The notes: a model not told the origin generated them from the letters alone. A stretch of 64,000 nt of DNA from Culex pipiens pallens (GCF_016801865.2 NC_068938.1:74618975-74682974), one strand, 5' to 3'; positions 43,750 through 56,372 are shown, counted from the first letter of the stretch. Numbers and translations are program-made.

Positions 43750-45663
43750 AATTTAATGAAATTGAAAAAATGTAACCTCATGAATTCTTGATGACCGTCT
43801 CAACGAGTATCTAGAAAACGTGACCAATTCTCGAGCTTGAACCCTGTTGCGTCCACTTTGGCCACCCAATATGCTGACGATTTCGGCGAATCACTGCGTC
43901 AACATCGCCGTCCTTCGTCTTGGTTGTCAATTTTCACATTTTCCACCAAAGCCACACAGCAAATTCCAGACGGACGACGAAACCAGCGAGTCAAGAGACT
44001 GTGAAAAACCAACGCAAAAACTCCAAACTCGTCAACCAGACCAAGAAGCGAGTACCACCGCGCGCAGACGACGGGGCGTGGGCTGTCACTAATAATTAAT
44101 GATCTTTCAATTTTCCACCGATCACGCAATTTGGGATGCATCACGGTTTTTGGGAAATTCGAAATGACGGCGGTCCTTCTGCGTAGTGGCGGGCGATGAA
44201 ACCAACTGGCGTTTGCAATCATCAAAGGGGAAAACTTGGCGAAAAGGTTGATTTTTTAACCCTTTTCTCGGTGCTCATAACGCTAATTGATGCAAAAAGG
44301 TACCCCGCAGCGAATGAATTGGATTGGAGTGGTGAAGGACGAGGGGAGGGGGGAAATTTCATTAGGAAATTACTGTGTACAGAGAAGAAACCGCGCAACG
44401 AGCGTGGCAAGGTGGCAATTGCCGAGAATTCACCGAGAAGTCTTCTTCGGAAGTCATGAAGAAGGTGGTTAGATGCTTGGAGGTTTTACTCGCAGACGTT
44501 ATTTTCCAGTTTCACGGCAACTGATGGCGGAACACGTGCGCAGAACGGCTGGACGAGCGAAAAAAAATCGTCTACGGAAAGCTTAGGGCAGTTGCTGAGG
44601 TAGAGAGGTTATTTTCTTTACCGCACATTTCCGAATCACTTCATCCGAGAAAAGGGTGTAAGACGGAGTAGCTTTGAGCGATATGATATTTGAATCGCAA
44701 GGAATTATGATTCAACAAAACAAGTTCCCATTTTAAAAAACGAAGTTTCCAAAGCCCAAGGTCTGTACAAGATGTAAACCAGTTTGACCCACTCCACATT
44801 GAAATGCTACAATGTTGAGAATGAAGTTATTTTTAAATATTTATGTACTTTTCGATCAATTACAAAAAAAATGTCAGATGAATTACATCAAATAATTAAA
44901 TAATTAGTTTGCCCAAAGTCACCCGGGTTACAATACGGGCTCACGCCTGCGGCCACGCGTTCCTGGCGCTTCCACCTGCCATTACACGCTCGATGACCGT
45001 ACAGCAATCCCGATGCGGTAACAGGCCCGTTGACGGGCAGTCGATTTTTTTTCCGCAATAATTTTATATCGTTGCAATTTTCGCCAAGGTAATGGGTTTT
45101 CTCTCGCTGGTTAAATGTTTGTGAAATGGTCTTAATTTTCCCTCTGATTCTACTCCATCTGTATAGCGCCATCACCACCGTAACCACCGTCACACGACTT
45201 TGACATTTGCGCCAGGGCAACGCACAAATTAAACCTGACAGCTGAATGGCAAGTGCTGGTTTTTGCGCGCGCTCGCTCTCACCAGGGCTCACGGATTGGG
45301 ACCATTGAATCCGACGGAAAATGGGATTGGAAAAGCGAAGAAGAGAACGAAGATTTTGAAATTAAATTTTAATGTGACATCAAGTGTCACATCGTGGCTC
45401 AGCGTCTCGGAGGAGGTGGAGGTAGAGAGTGAATTTGAATGAATGCTATTTCTGGAGCTGTGTGACAGTGTTGATCTTCCAGACTGATAACGTTCACAGC
45501 CGTGATGGTTATATTAAGTTCCTGCAAGTATTTGCTACCATTACATTTCTACATGAATTTGCACAGTTTTCAACTGTTGAAATTTTGCCCTTTCCAGTAA
45601 ATTTTCGATGTAAAATATAATTTTAAAAAAGGTTTAAACTAAATGTATCCAGTTCAACTGTTC
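43750..45663. other. Low-copy non-coding DNA, partly GC-rich
   Basis: 43840-44660 and 44920-45420 have gene-like composition but no frame with protein character; the longest ORF (44888-45292, minus, 134 codons) shows no motif. It may be regulatory sequence of the large GalNAc-transferase locus, an inference from position only. Confidence 0.4.
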
Positions 45664-45665
45664 TA

Positions 45666-47730
45666 CACGGAGAGACCGGCCAGGGCAAATCTAAGAAAAT
45701 CTTGGTTAATTTAACTAAAAGTATGGGTTAATTTTTTACACAGCTTTTTTTCAACAATCGATTGTTGATTTTGTTAACCCAAAATTGCTGACCACCAGTA
45801 ACTAAAATTAACTAAAAAAATAGTTGGAATTGCCATTTTCGTTGGTTAAATGGCCGAAAAAAATTCTAGCAGTCGACTGCTAGAATATTTTTTTCAGAAA
45901 ATTAACTATTTTTTTTTGTTTTAAGCTGAAATATTGTGGAATATTCTGTAAAAAACAGGCTGGGCCATACTTTTCAACTATTTTTCAACAATTTTTTTCG
46001 TTTTATTAACTGAAATATTTTTGCATGCTGCAAGTTATTAGTGAATTATAACAAAACATTTCTTAATTAAACATAATTTATGTTAGTGTCGATATATATT
46101 TTCTTTAATTATCTAACGATACAGGCCGGGCTGAATTTCTAGCTATAATTTTAACTAATGTCTTACTTAAATACAGAAAAACATTCGTGCATGTAGTCAA
46201 TAATTAGCTATTGTTAGCAATATTTTTATTGAATTTGCAGTAAATTTTATAATAATGCCTCACAAATTAATGCTGGGTGTTTTTATATTCGCATTTATTC
46301 TGCCTAAAATTTTAACTTTTTGTACTAATTTGTTTTTTTTTGCATGAAGTTATTAAATTACTGTTAAAAAGCATCAAAACAAAACTTTTTATTATCTGTT
46401 ATTATAAAACATGTAAAGTTTGATTAAAGTTTGAAAAAAATACGTTGCATAAATCTAAAAAAATAATAATAAAACATATTACAAATTTTGTTAAACATAT
46501 TTATAAAAGATGTTTAATTTCTCGTGAATTCCTTGAAGATATTTCACCAAGTAAGTTATTATGTTGTATAAAATTAATCCGATAAGTCATCATCATCTAC
46601 AACGGTCTCAGGTTTAGTTATTTTTCACACAGAATTTACACCAAAACGAACCATTTGCTGCAAATAGACATATAAAATTTATTAGTAATTTGATACAAAA
46701 TCCTTAATTTTGTCTATAAACTGAAAAAAGGATCGTAAATAAATGTAATTATAATGAGGAAAGAAGAAATATCAATAATGCTCCGTTTCCTTACCAGTTT
46801 ATTTAGCAGTCTTCTATTAACAGCATTTTTGAAATATTTCTATCTTTTTTTGTATATCTTTTATAAATTTTATTTTTTAGACATTTCCCATCATCTCATT
46901 TTTATTTTGATATTATGTGTACTCATTTCCATATATTTTATGGTTGATGATTCTGAAAAAAAATGGTTCATTAAAATTGTATCCATCGTAAGCACGAAGG
47001 TTTTTGATTATTCAGTTTTCTAATTAAAATCACAACAGATAAATTGTTATGTAAAAATAAATCCATACTTACTTAGATTAACCAACCTTTTGTTAAATTT
47101 GCCCGTGCAAGTATTGTCGTGCAAGAGTTCGCCCGCCTCTTCCTTTCACTGCCCTTCCCTTTCCTTAAAACATTGTCATGAAGTCCCCTCGCATCAGAGG
47201 TCCTCATTGCGAATGTCCTCGTCTTGTTCTTCATAGTTTATCACCTGCAAAGAAATCATCAACAAACTTACTCACCAATTGCACCTCCACAGTTGCAACA
47301 GTGTTCACTTCGATTTGCACTTCAACATTAGCCAAATAGTGTGATTTTCACCTTTCACATTCTCTCACTTCACAATTAACAACACAAACTCAACAAATCG
47401 ACCGCTCTTGTTCGAATCCTGACTTCAAATGACAAACGTAAACAAACCCAAGTTCATCTTTTAAATAATCAACCAATTGATATTTACATTTAACCAAAAA
47501 AAATCTTGATTTTTCTAAAACCAAAGCTAACAGTCGAGCACGTTCATTCGAGTTCGGGAAATCTGTTAGCTTTTTGCCTTTAGCATTTTCAACAAACAGG
47601 TTATTAAATTATTACTGAATTTTGGTTGATTCAACTGAAAATTGGCCGTAACAAGTACGTTTTTGTGAAATTTACGAAAGTAAAATCAACAATTTTAATT
47701 GTTAAAATTTCTGGGCACAGTCTCTCCGTG
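45666..47730. mobile_element. 2.1-kb element with CACGGAGAGAC inverted ends
   Basis: CACGGAGAGAC at the left and GTCTCTCCGTG at the right, both with TA outside. Inside the ends, CTTGGTTAATTTAACTAAAA and TTTGGTTGATTCAACTGAAA are related but in direct orientation. Most of the interior is extremely AT-rich, with an 89-codon ORF (46754-47023) of Phe/Leu/Ile composition that I regard as chance. A GC-richer island (47100-47460) differs sharply from the rest and contains an exon-like piece. Confidence 0.55.
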
Positions 47731-47732
47731 TA

Positions 47733-49254
47733 CGGAACTTTATCGTCGACCCAGATAGAACACACCAAGCGGGAGGTTATCTAATTCCGCAAAAGTGCAA
47801 AATTAGACACACGAGACGCACACATACACGGCGGAAGTGACGAAAACCCCGACAGGCTAATGAGACACTCCTGCCCCTCCCGACTCTCCCTTTTCCCATG
47901 TTGAGGGTATTACGGACCATTAAATGACAATTATAGTGCGGCAATGTTCGTTCATTCATGCGGGCGGCCAGGGTGTTCAATTGTTTGGCCATTTATTCTG
48001 GTCAATTGACGTGCGATACCCCCTCGGGTAAGGCAGGTGCGCGCACAGACTTCGCACCATCAGTGGCATTATATTGACAGCACATCGTGTTATCAGCGTG
48101 CGGTGGAATTGACTTGGTAATAAAACAGGTAATTGACTTGAGTTTAAAGCGTATAGTTTGATAACTTTAATTGCAACTAGTAATATCAATAAGCAACGTT
48201 AAATAAATGATAAGTGTGAGCGAACAGCTAAATTGTTGCATAATTATACCCAAAACAAACTCCGTTGCCATTCAGTAATGAGCAAGTTTCTGACATATTT
48301 TGGTAGTTCTACTGCCAACCAATGATGAGTTTCACGCGCCACCTTTGCATTTGAACTGACCGTTTCACTGAATCACTTCCTGAAGGACACTGATAAAGAA
48401 AAAGTACTATTGGTCTAATTTTTAATGTTAAAAATGAAGTTTCCAAGTTTCTAATCAATACTGTTTGCTTTGTCAAATGTATATAAAGATTTTTTTACTT
48501 TGGAAAAATAATGATATAATTTGTTAGATGAAAACCCGTACCGCTAGCTAAAAAGTGAGTTGAAATGCTTCTTTTGCAAAAATAATCCCAGCATTGTGTC
48601 TATTTAACCCTCTATTGCTAAAATTTATTTTTTCGATTTTTTTACCCCGTGTTCAGGAGGTCGTTTTGACCAACTTTTGTTATACGAAAAATATTCCTTC
48701 TCTTGTTTTATGTTTTTCTAGTTTTATTTTAGGTTTTTAATTTTGCATTTATCTTGTTTTAGATCCTGTAATTTTGACTTTTTTTTCGTGTTTTTACAAT
48801 AACTTTTTCAATTTTTTGTTTGTTTTTCACATATTCTGCTAAAGTATGGTACCAGTTTCATTTAAATTGTAAAAAAATCTTAGAGGCAGGTCTAGGACAC
48901 TTCATACTTATTTTCACTTAAAATATAAGAAATGTCATTTAAAAACATAGTCAAATTTAACCCCCAAAAAATGCCATTTTTATAAACATTGGCAAAGTCA
49001 CATAAAACGACCCTAATTTCCAACCCTAAAACTTTCTAGTTCTTCTTGGCAATGCTTTTTAAACATCAAAAATTGGATGAAAAATAGATGCGGGGTTGGG
49101 TTGTAGAGGGTTAAATCCATTCCCTGACCTCTCAAGACCAAACATATTTTTGTTTCTATAGTTTTTAAAAATAGCATTGGCTAAGTAAAAAAATTGTATT
49201 GTTTCAGGCGCGAATAAAAATAGGACAAAATATGTTTCCAACTTCAAATACAAT
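47733..49254. other. Low-copy then AT-rich sequence
   Basis: 47740-48180 is balanced in composition but without a coding frame. The remainder is AT-rich. No feature can be supported. Confidence 0.45.
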
Positions 49255-49620
49255 CCAGACTCGATAATTTTAAATTTTGCTTGTCGATCTACATATCACT
49301 TTTAAACTCTTTTAAAGTGATTTAGAATTGGCGCCAAAAATGGCGTTAATTAAATATTGAGAAAGTTGAAAGGTTCTTCAAATCGCTGAATTGCATATGT
49401 AACATCCTGGAGTAGAACTGTTAAATTCTAATAATACACTAATTGAATTGAATTGAAAATGTTGAGGAAATGATTTTGACTAAAATTTAGTCGTAAAACT
49501 CGAATTTGATGTTTAACTTCAGAAAATCAATAAATGCGAAAAAAATTGTTTATGATTTGATTACCCGAAGTTTCATAAAAACTCTCGGATAATCGAATTT
49601 CAGATTTTTGAGTAAAAACC
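49255..49620. mobile_element. Remnant of the pogo-like MITE
   Basis: AATCCAGACTCGATAATT at the left and CTCTCGGATAATCGAATTTC at the right match 17976-18379 with many changes; length is similar. Confidence 0.6.
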
Positions 49621-52600
49621 ACACTAGGCTTTTACATTTTTTGTTACGCTAAAAGTTTACTGGAAAAAAACAACAAAAAAGTCTTTAAAAATCAATACAA
49701 AATTATTATTTTATCTATGTTTTTGTTTTCACAGGGTCCCATTTTTAAATTACAGTTTTTCTTAGAATTTTGAATGTCTCAAAACTAGAGTTTTTTTTTG
49801 ACAAAAGCTTATAGGTCCGTTAAAAAAAACTCTCTCTTTTCTAACTTTGAATATGAACGCAAACCTCAAAAAGTGGTTAAAAATAAAGTTTTAAAAAATT
49901 CTAAAATTCTGAAAAAGCTATAAGATTGAAGCATTTCGCTGCTTCAATTCATCTCAAAAAGCAATTTCTCATGCAGAGATTTTTTAAGCATTTTAACTAT
50001 AAAATCAAAAATATTTAGCTGCCTTTCAAATATTGGTCTGACTTCGTATTGCCTAATACTCAAAGAATTTGAAACATTAAAAATATTAAATGATTTCGTT
50101 ATTTATTTTAAATTCAACATTTATCAAGAAAAAAATAAAATGCAAAATTAACCCTCGATAATCCAACCCTGCCTTTAGGCCGGCTTCAATCTAAAAATTC
50201 ACCAAGAATCTTTTTTTCAACCAATTTATAATCGTTAAAAAAATAATTGGAAAGAAGAACTCTTAAAATTTTAGAAAATTTTAGGGTTGGAAGTTTGAAT
50301 TATTTTATGTAACTTTGAAAATGTTTTAAAAATGATTTTTTTTCTAGGGCCAACTTTGATTATGCGTTTAAGCATTATTAGTAGAAAATGTGAAAAACGA
50401 GCAAAACATTGAAAAAGTGACTTTAAAAACAAGAAAAAAAAACTAAAAAGGCGAGAACTAATTAAAGGAGGTGGTAGAATAAGCCAAATACTATCAGTAA
50501 CAAATTTAACAAGAGAAACATAAAATAATGTAAGTAAAGTTTTTTCGTAGAACAACAAAAAAGAAAATAAAAATAATAAAAGCAATAATTAACATTGAAA
50601 AATTACAGGCAAAAAAAATAAAGAATTCATAAATTATATTCTTGATCAACATTTTGCTATAACTTAAAATTTAAAAGCTGCGATTTAAAAAAAAACAAGA
50701 GAAATTGAATCCTATAAATTATGTCAAGCCTTTTTACTTTTTGCCGAATTTCCCGACATCATCTTAAACAAATTAAATTAAGATTAGATTTGCAAAAAAC
50801 GAGTTTATCAGGCTATCCAAATGTCATGGCGTGGTATGAAATTCACTGACTTTCCCTGACAGTTCCAGATTTTCTTGACTATTCCAGAAATCTATATTAT
50901 GTTACCATACCATGTCAAAACTTGTAAAACGTGTCCATAAACAACAATAAAATACGCTTTCCCAATTATATTTTAAACGATTGGGCAAAACTTCATTAAC
51001 TTTTCATTTAAGGTAGAATTCATAAAATCCCACCATATTCTGGGAAAATGTTTGTTAACTATCTTAAACAATCTTAAGTAAAAAGTTTTTCGATAGCGCT
51101 TGAATTGTCATTGTGATTTAAAAATTTTGAAAGCTTAGTTCTTCAAAACATACCTTCCAAAAGTTAAATCTGTGTCACGTCAAAATAGGAGTGTATAGCT
51201 CACAAAATGTCACGAAAGGGAAATTAATTTTCAACCCAACTCTACTATACTCTCCAACCGGTTCCACACCGAGAACTTGCCCGCACGATGGTTCATAATG
51301 CCTGTCACAGTTTTGCGCGCCTCTGGCTTTGCCTTAATGTCACACCGAAAGCGAAAATGTTAAAACAGCGCATTCTTCACAGGTAAACACACTGCGAGCC
51401 GTACGCCGGTATTGCAAATATGACTCATAGCACATATAGCGAGTATAGAGCAAGGGTTTGGCCTTCTGTCTGGCCGGCCCGGGGGCTCTATTTGCTGATA
51501 AGACACAAAGTTGAAACTCTTCTCACCTGATGGCAATTTCCGTGAATTCTCTTCGCTTGGTTTTTGCTAGTGTCGTGTAAACTCTTTGCGATAATCTGGG
51601 TCACATTGCCAGCCCCGAAACTATTTGCATGAAGCCGGACAGCGCTGCTGTGAGAAGTGATACCCTCTGGCCGCGTCCAAGAGTGCAACCATGCTCGTGG
51701 AAAACATCTGGCTCTACCGTTCAGCTATCCGGTCTTCGTTTGGTCGTGCCCACGTAACCTTTGGACTCGATGCTAAACAATGTGGTGTGTGTGTGTGCGG
51801 ACTTGCAGGTTAGAACGTACTATGGCGCTGCAGGCATTGAGATATTCCGTGATAGACTCACGACGCGTTTGTTCCAGCCGGTACTGTATGGAAACAGTAG
51901 CAGCACAGCGTCAAACGTGCACCAGAGAGCATTCAAAAAGCTCGGGAGGAGGGATTTCGGAGAAAGCATATCGAGCAGATACCAAACTAGGTAGAAACTG
52001 TTGGAAAGAATTTCCTGAAGAATTTAATTCAATACAACTATGAAGAATGTAATAATGGCTAGTCCTTGAAGAAAACTGATCCAAGTTGAAAGTAATAAGA
52101 GTCAATAATTGAAGCATAGTTCTTAGAACAGATTTCCATCTGACTTTTTGCAACTCTGCAACTAGGTAGAAGGTACAACTCTTTTCAAGTCAACATTAAA
52201 ACAACATCCTTCCTTCCGGCTGTGACATTGTTTACGCTAAGCTAAAAATCATACAGAATTTCCTTCCTTCCTTGTGCCACTGAGTCACCGAGAGAGTCTG
52301 TGACAGAAATTTACACCCTCGAAGGAATTTAAAACGAAACGAGTGACAGTCTCGAGGGGCTTGTTTTTCAGAGTTTTCTCTCTCTCGTACAGCGGCATGA
52401 ACGCCGCTCTAATTCGAAATTAATGTACACATAATTTCTTGTTTTCATTTCGGAACAGTCTCTTGAGGGAGACGACGACTCTGTTATCACTGCTGACGAC
52501 CGTCGGGGTTGAAGTAGAAGAGGTAGGTCCTTGCACCTTGGTTCTTTACAGCCGCCGAGTCAGAAGAGGCAGTCGGAGAAACTTTTCAGTAAATGATATT

Positions 52601-52865
52601 TTATGAAAACGGAGCTTTCCTGTGTTTTTTGTGTGTCATTCATTTTCTGTGTTTACCCAATTTCTGACGAAAAAGAGATAACAAACGGTGCAGCATTTAG
52701 CAAATCCTTGTGAAAAGTATAACGTAAAATGACATTAAGGGAATCCGATAAGAAAGACGTAGATAGTAATCATTTAATTAAAAAAAAACATTTCACAGCA
52801 TTTAAGAAGGCTACAACAAATTAATGATTCATTAAAAATCATCATGTTTAAAAACATGAAAATTG
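49621..52865. other. AT-rich DNA with a GC-richer, low-copy segment
   Basis: 49621-51180 is AT-rich and featureless. 51240-52600 is low-copy with CA/GT and CTC/GAG words (e.g. TGTGTGTGTGTGCGG at 51786). ORFs lack protein features. Probably intron or regulatory DNA. Confidence 0.4.
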
Positions 52866-53990
52866 AAGTTTTACAAGTCTCACCAAAACAACCCACCATT
52901 TTCTAACGTCGATATCTCAGCAACTAATGGTCCGATTTACAATGTTAAAATATGAAACATTCGTGAAATTTTCCGATCTTTCCGAAAACAATATTTTTAA
53001 AATTTTCAAATCAAGACTAACATTTCAAAAGGGTCAAACATTCAATATTACGTCTTTTTGAAATGTTAGTCTTAATTTTAAAAAATGAAAATATTTTTTT
53101 CGGAAAGATCGGAAAATTTCACGAATGTTTCATATTTTAACATTGAAAATCGGACCATTAGTTGCTGAGATATCGACGTTAGAAAATGGTGGGTTGTTTG
53201 GGTGAGACTTAGAAAACATAAATTTTCCTGCTTTTTAAACCTTTGCATGGCAATATCTCAGCAACTAAGGGTCGTATCAACAAAGTTCAAAAAAGCAAAA
53301 TATAGAGAATTTTCTCAGCCTTTCAAAAATATTTTTTTCAGAAGTGGGCAAACATGTGCACTAATTTAAAAATTGTAAACTGCGACTATTTTCAAAAATA
53401 TTACCTGAAAATGGTTCAAGCTTGAAAACGGTACACTTTATCAAAATTTCACTAAATTCACTTTTTGATTGCAAATTTGATTTTACATCGAAAAATTAAG
53501 TTGAAAATTTTTTGCGACCAATATTTCGATTTTTTGAAAAAAATCAGTATTGATTCGAAAATTCATAACTCGTTCAAAGATTTTTTGCACAACCTGGAAA
53601 TTTCTGAAAAGTTGACATTTTATGTCCCCTAAAACATATCAAAAAATAAAAAAAAAATAAAAATAGTGTTTTTTGGCAAATCAAGTTTTAGTGACAAAAA
53701 GTTAAATTAAAAATCACCAAATTTTTTTTTACCGTGTATCATTTTTTTTCAGTGTAGTCCATATTCATACCTACAACTTTGCCGAAGATACCAAATCGAT
53801 CAAAAAATTCCTTCAAAAGATACAGATTTTTGAATTTTCATACATCATTTTTGTATGAGCAGCTGCCAAATTTGTATGAAAATTTATATGGACAAACTAA
53901 TGATGGAAAATCGCTTCTTTGGGCATATCGAAGGCACCAAAAAAATTTCAGCCAGATTAAAAAATACAAAAAAATCGAATGACCGAAATC
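52866..53990. repeat. Family A copy with a 340-bp internal palindrome
   Basis: 52866-53030 and 53040-53205 are reverse complements (e.g. CCATTTTCTAACGTCGATAT versus ATATCGACGTTAGAAAATGG; CTTTCCGAAAACAATATT versus AATATTTTTTTCGGAAAG). The rest (53205-53990) follows the order of 32100-32940. Confidence 0.85.
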
Positions 53991-54058
53991 TCAGAGAATT
54001 GCTCCACTGTTTTGAGGTTTTATGAGATGACATGGACGCCAAGCAAAAGTGGGGAAAC

Positions 54059-54215
54059 AATTCTGGAGTTTTTTTTAAAGGTCCAATAAACCAAATTTCC
54101 AGTTTTTTGCTTTTTGGGTGTTTTTGAAACCGCCTTGAGTCAGGGGTATTAAAAACACCCAAAAAGCAAAAACTTAAAATTTGGTTTATTGGACCTTAAA
54201 AAAAACTCCAGAATT
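54059..54215. mobile_element. Short palindromic foldback MITE (157 bp)
   Basis: AATTCTGGAGTTTTTTTTAA at the left and its near-exact complement ending AAAAAACTCCAGAATT at the right. Pairing continues through GGTCCAATAAACCAAATTT and GCTTTTTGGGTGTTTTT, about 65 bp per arm with a loop of about 25 bp (CCGCCTTGAGTCAGGGG). Confidence 0.85.
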
Positions 54216-54518
54216 ATAAACTTTGACAAATATTTACTAAGGCCTGACAGTGACATCAGAAAACAAGGTTACATTGATAGAATTAAATGGATTTTGCGGA
54301 CTTATTTTATGAATTCAAAGTTTTAAGTTCTGTTGAAACAGCATTCGAAAATATCTTGAAATTTTTTCAATAGATTTCATAGTAAATGTGAAAAATGTAA
54401 AGCTCCAAAGTCAGAATACAATTGACAATTAAAAATAATATTTTCATGAAAAAATCAGCAAAGAAATTTTTTATGTTTAACTAAGTAAGCCTTTAATAAA
54501 AATATGTTTTACTAAAAA

Positions 54519-54704
54519 CAGCGATGCAATAATCATCATCAAAAAAAAATCTTTGGACGTTCATCAAGAGAAAAAAATCCGAAGGGATTTTCATGGAGAA
54601 CTTCGAGAGCGATTTTCTTTTGCGAGATTTGCCGCCTCTCTCATTCGCGGGTGAAGAAAGTTCGCAAGCGAGAATGATTTTTTTCTGCGATTATTCCATC
54701 CCTG
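54519..54704. mobile_element. Second, shorter copy of the 16679-17093 hAT family
   Basis: Left end CAGCGATGCAATAATCATCA, right end GCGATTATTCCATCCCTG. Flanks ACTAAAAA and ACTAAAAG form an 8-bp TSD with one mismatch. The interior GGGTGAAGAAAGTTCGCAAG and GCCGCCTCTCTCATTCGCGG match 16700-16760 in inverted orientation. It is an internal-deletion derivative of the same family. Confidence 0.85.
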
Positions 54705-55433
54705 ACTAAAAGAAATATAAAATCATTTATAAACAAACAATTAAATATGACTTTTTCAGGAGGCAAACAAAACATTTTTCAAAAAACCTTAAATTGTCAA
54801 TTAAAAAAGAAGTGTAATCAACCGAAATTAAACTGAAATGCATTTTTTTGCAATGATGATCATTTTAAGCATGTTTGGGCTCGTTCAAAAATATTTGGAA
54901 TTTTTATAAAATTCCAATGTAAAGTATCGCAAAAACTTATTTTATCGTTTTATCTGTAATAATGTATAATGCATTTTTGATTCTTTTTGCTTACAAATTT
55001 TGAATTTTGGGCTCAATTTTTTCCCCCTTTTTCCCCCTTGATTTTGATATTCCAGAGTCGAGGGGAAAAAAATATATAAGAAGTTTGAAAAAGTATACAA
55101 AATTATAATAATCAAAAATCCTTAATAAATTTCTCTTTTAGGAAATCATTTATAACTTTTCATTGAAAAGTATTATATAACTTATAAAAATGGAAAAATG
55201 CAAACTTGCAAAGTTATTTGAAAGCCAAGTAAGGGACCATCCATAAGCCATGTGGTAACCTGATCACGAGTCCGCGATCAATTTTTCAATCATTCGTGAC
55301 GATGGGGCGGTACGACCCAAAATGGCGTATTCAAAATTCCGCAAAAACGTATTTTTCATAAAAAAGTCGTAAAAAAGTCGGTGCAATTTCCCGTTACTCA
55401 ACTGCCATAAATCGAGAGGCATGTCATTTAATG
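54705..55433. other. AT-rich sequence with short repeat pieces
   Basis: 54840-55080 resembles parts of the hAT interior near 43000-43250 (ATGTTTGGGCTCG, AGAGTCGAGGGGAAA). 55300-55430 contains TACGACCCAAAATGGCGTAT and ACGTATTTTTCATAAAAAAG as in foldback family E. No gene. Confidence 0.5.
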
Positions 55434-55545
55434 GGACCCGTGGTGTAGGGGTAAGCGTGATTGCCTCTCACCCAGTCAGACTGGGTTCGATCCCAGAAGG
55501 TCTCGGTGGCATTTTTCGAGACGAGATTTGTCTGACCAATCCTGT
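55434..55545 (+). mobile_element. tRNA-derived SINE, family 2, second copy
   Basis: GGGACCCGTGGTGTAGGGGT (A box), ACTGGGTTCGATCCCAGAAG (B box) and GGCATTTTTCGAGACGAGAT match 25777-25985 on the opposite strand. The 3' part is shorter here. Confidence 0.8.
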
Positions 55546-56164
55546 CGAATTTGTAGGCCTTTGAAATGTTCCCAAAATCGCAACGTGAACCAAAATGTAA
55601 ACGTTTTCAAAATCGACAACATAGAGCTACCGGGTTTGCTTACAGGATTTCTATCCGTGTAGAATGAGAGGGTTTAAAAAATATATTTTCATGGTGCATG
55701 ACAGTTTCTGGTTAATTTCTTTATTTTAGAAAAATCTCAACAATCAAGCAGTGCATGAGCCACAGCAAATGTCCAAGGGTAATTCATATGCGTAATTTGC
55801 TGAATATTCAAAAAAAAAAAAATACTTTCAAAATCACACGACAAAAAATTTTAATGTTAAAACATTGAAAAAATAGAAAAAAATCAAAGTTGTGATTATT
55901 TCCCATTTCAAGAATTGGAACTGATGAATGAGTTTATAAACATTCCACCCGAACCAAATCCTCACTTCCATCTCCTACCAGTGGTAAGCAAAGAGATTTG
56001 AGTGAAGAGAAATGTTGATGCTTCACTTTTAATGGGATAAGGAATACTTCACACGGTTTCTGAGAATGTGAAGAGTCCAAAAAGTGCTCATATGCCAGTG
56101 GTAACGAACGTTTGCATTAAAGTACAAAGTCTCCCCAAAATGTCAACATGTTTGGATGACTCAC
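55546..56164. other. Start of the intron downstream of the GalNAc-transferase exon
   Basis: AT-rich to moderately balanced; no second exon of the transferase is recognisable on the minus strand. Confidence 0.45.
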
Positions 56165-56344
56165 CTCAACGTCGTACTCGCCGGGCCGCTTGCACAGCCA
56201 GCTGGAGCCGCCGAGGCAGTCGGCGTAGTTCATGATCAGTATCACATCGATCAGCAGCCAGACCAGCGACGTCAGCAGCACGATCCGGCACGTGTTGGTA
56301 CGAATCTTGCCCCGAAACATTCTCGAGTAGTTGATGTTGGTCAT
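56165..56344 (-). CDS. GALNT1-type polypeptide N-acetylgalactosaminyltransferase, N-terminal exon
   Basis: Golgi type II membrane enzymes of this family start mucin-type O-glycosylation by adding GalNAc to Ser/Thr. The exon encodes 60 residues: a short basic cytoplasmic tail (MTNINYSRMFRGKIRTNTC), a single signal anchor (RIVLLTSLVWLLIDVILIM, about residues 20-38), then NYADCLGGSSWLCKRPGEYD of the lumenal stem. The pattern C-R/K-I/V-VL-TSL-W-LLD before a Tyr and Cys is the anchor typical of GALNT1/GALNT13 and insect relatives. It ends in a good donor (GAG/GTGAGT). A likely acceptor lies at 56373 (CCATTAG), so the exon probably carries 28 bases of 5' UTR. Start at the first Met (56344) or at the Met nine codons later are both possible. 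The catalytic domain (about 500 residues) is not visible to the left, so the gene has giant introns or is broken in this assembly. Confidence 0.75.
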
Positions 56345-56372
56345 TACGACCACCGGGGGCCCGCCGTTGCTT

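Noticed and set aside
44888..45292. 134-codon minus-strand ORF
   Set aside because: No motif, no splice logic and no neighbouring exons; GC content alone explains the length.
46754..47023. 89-codon membrane-like ORF
   Set aside because: Phe/Leu/Ile/Tyr composition is expected for random very AT-rich DNA.
55434..55510. Functional tRNA gene
   Set aside because: The same sequence with a common 3' extension occurs at 25777-25985, so it is a SINE head.
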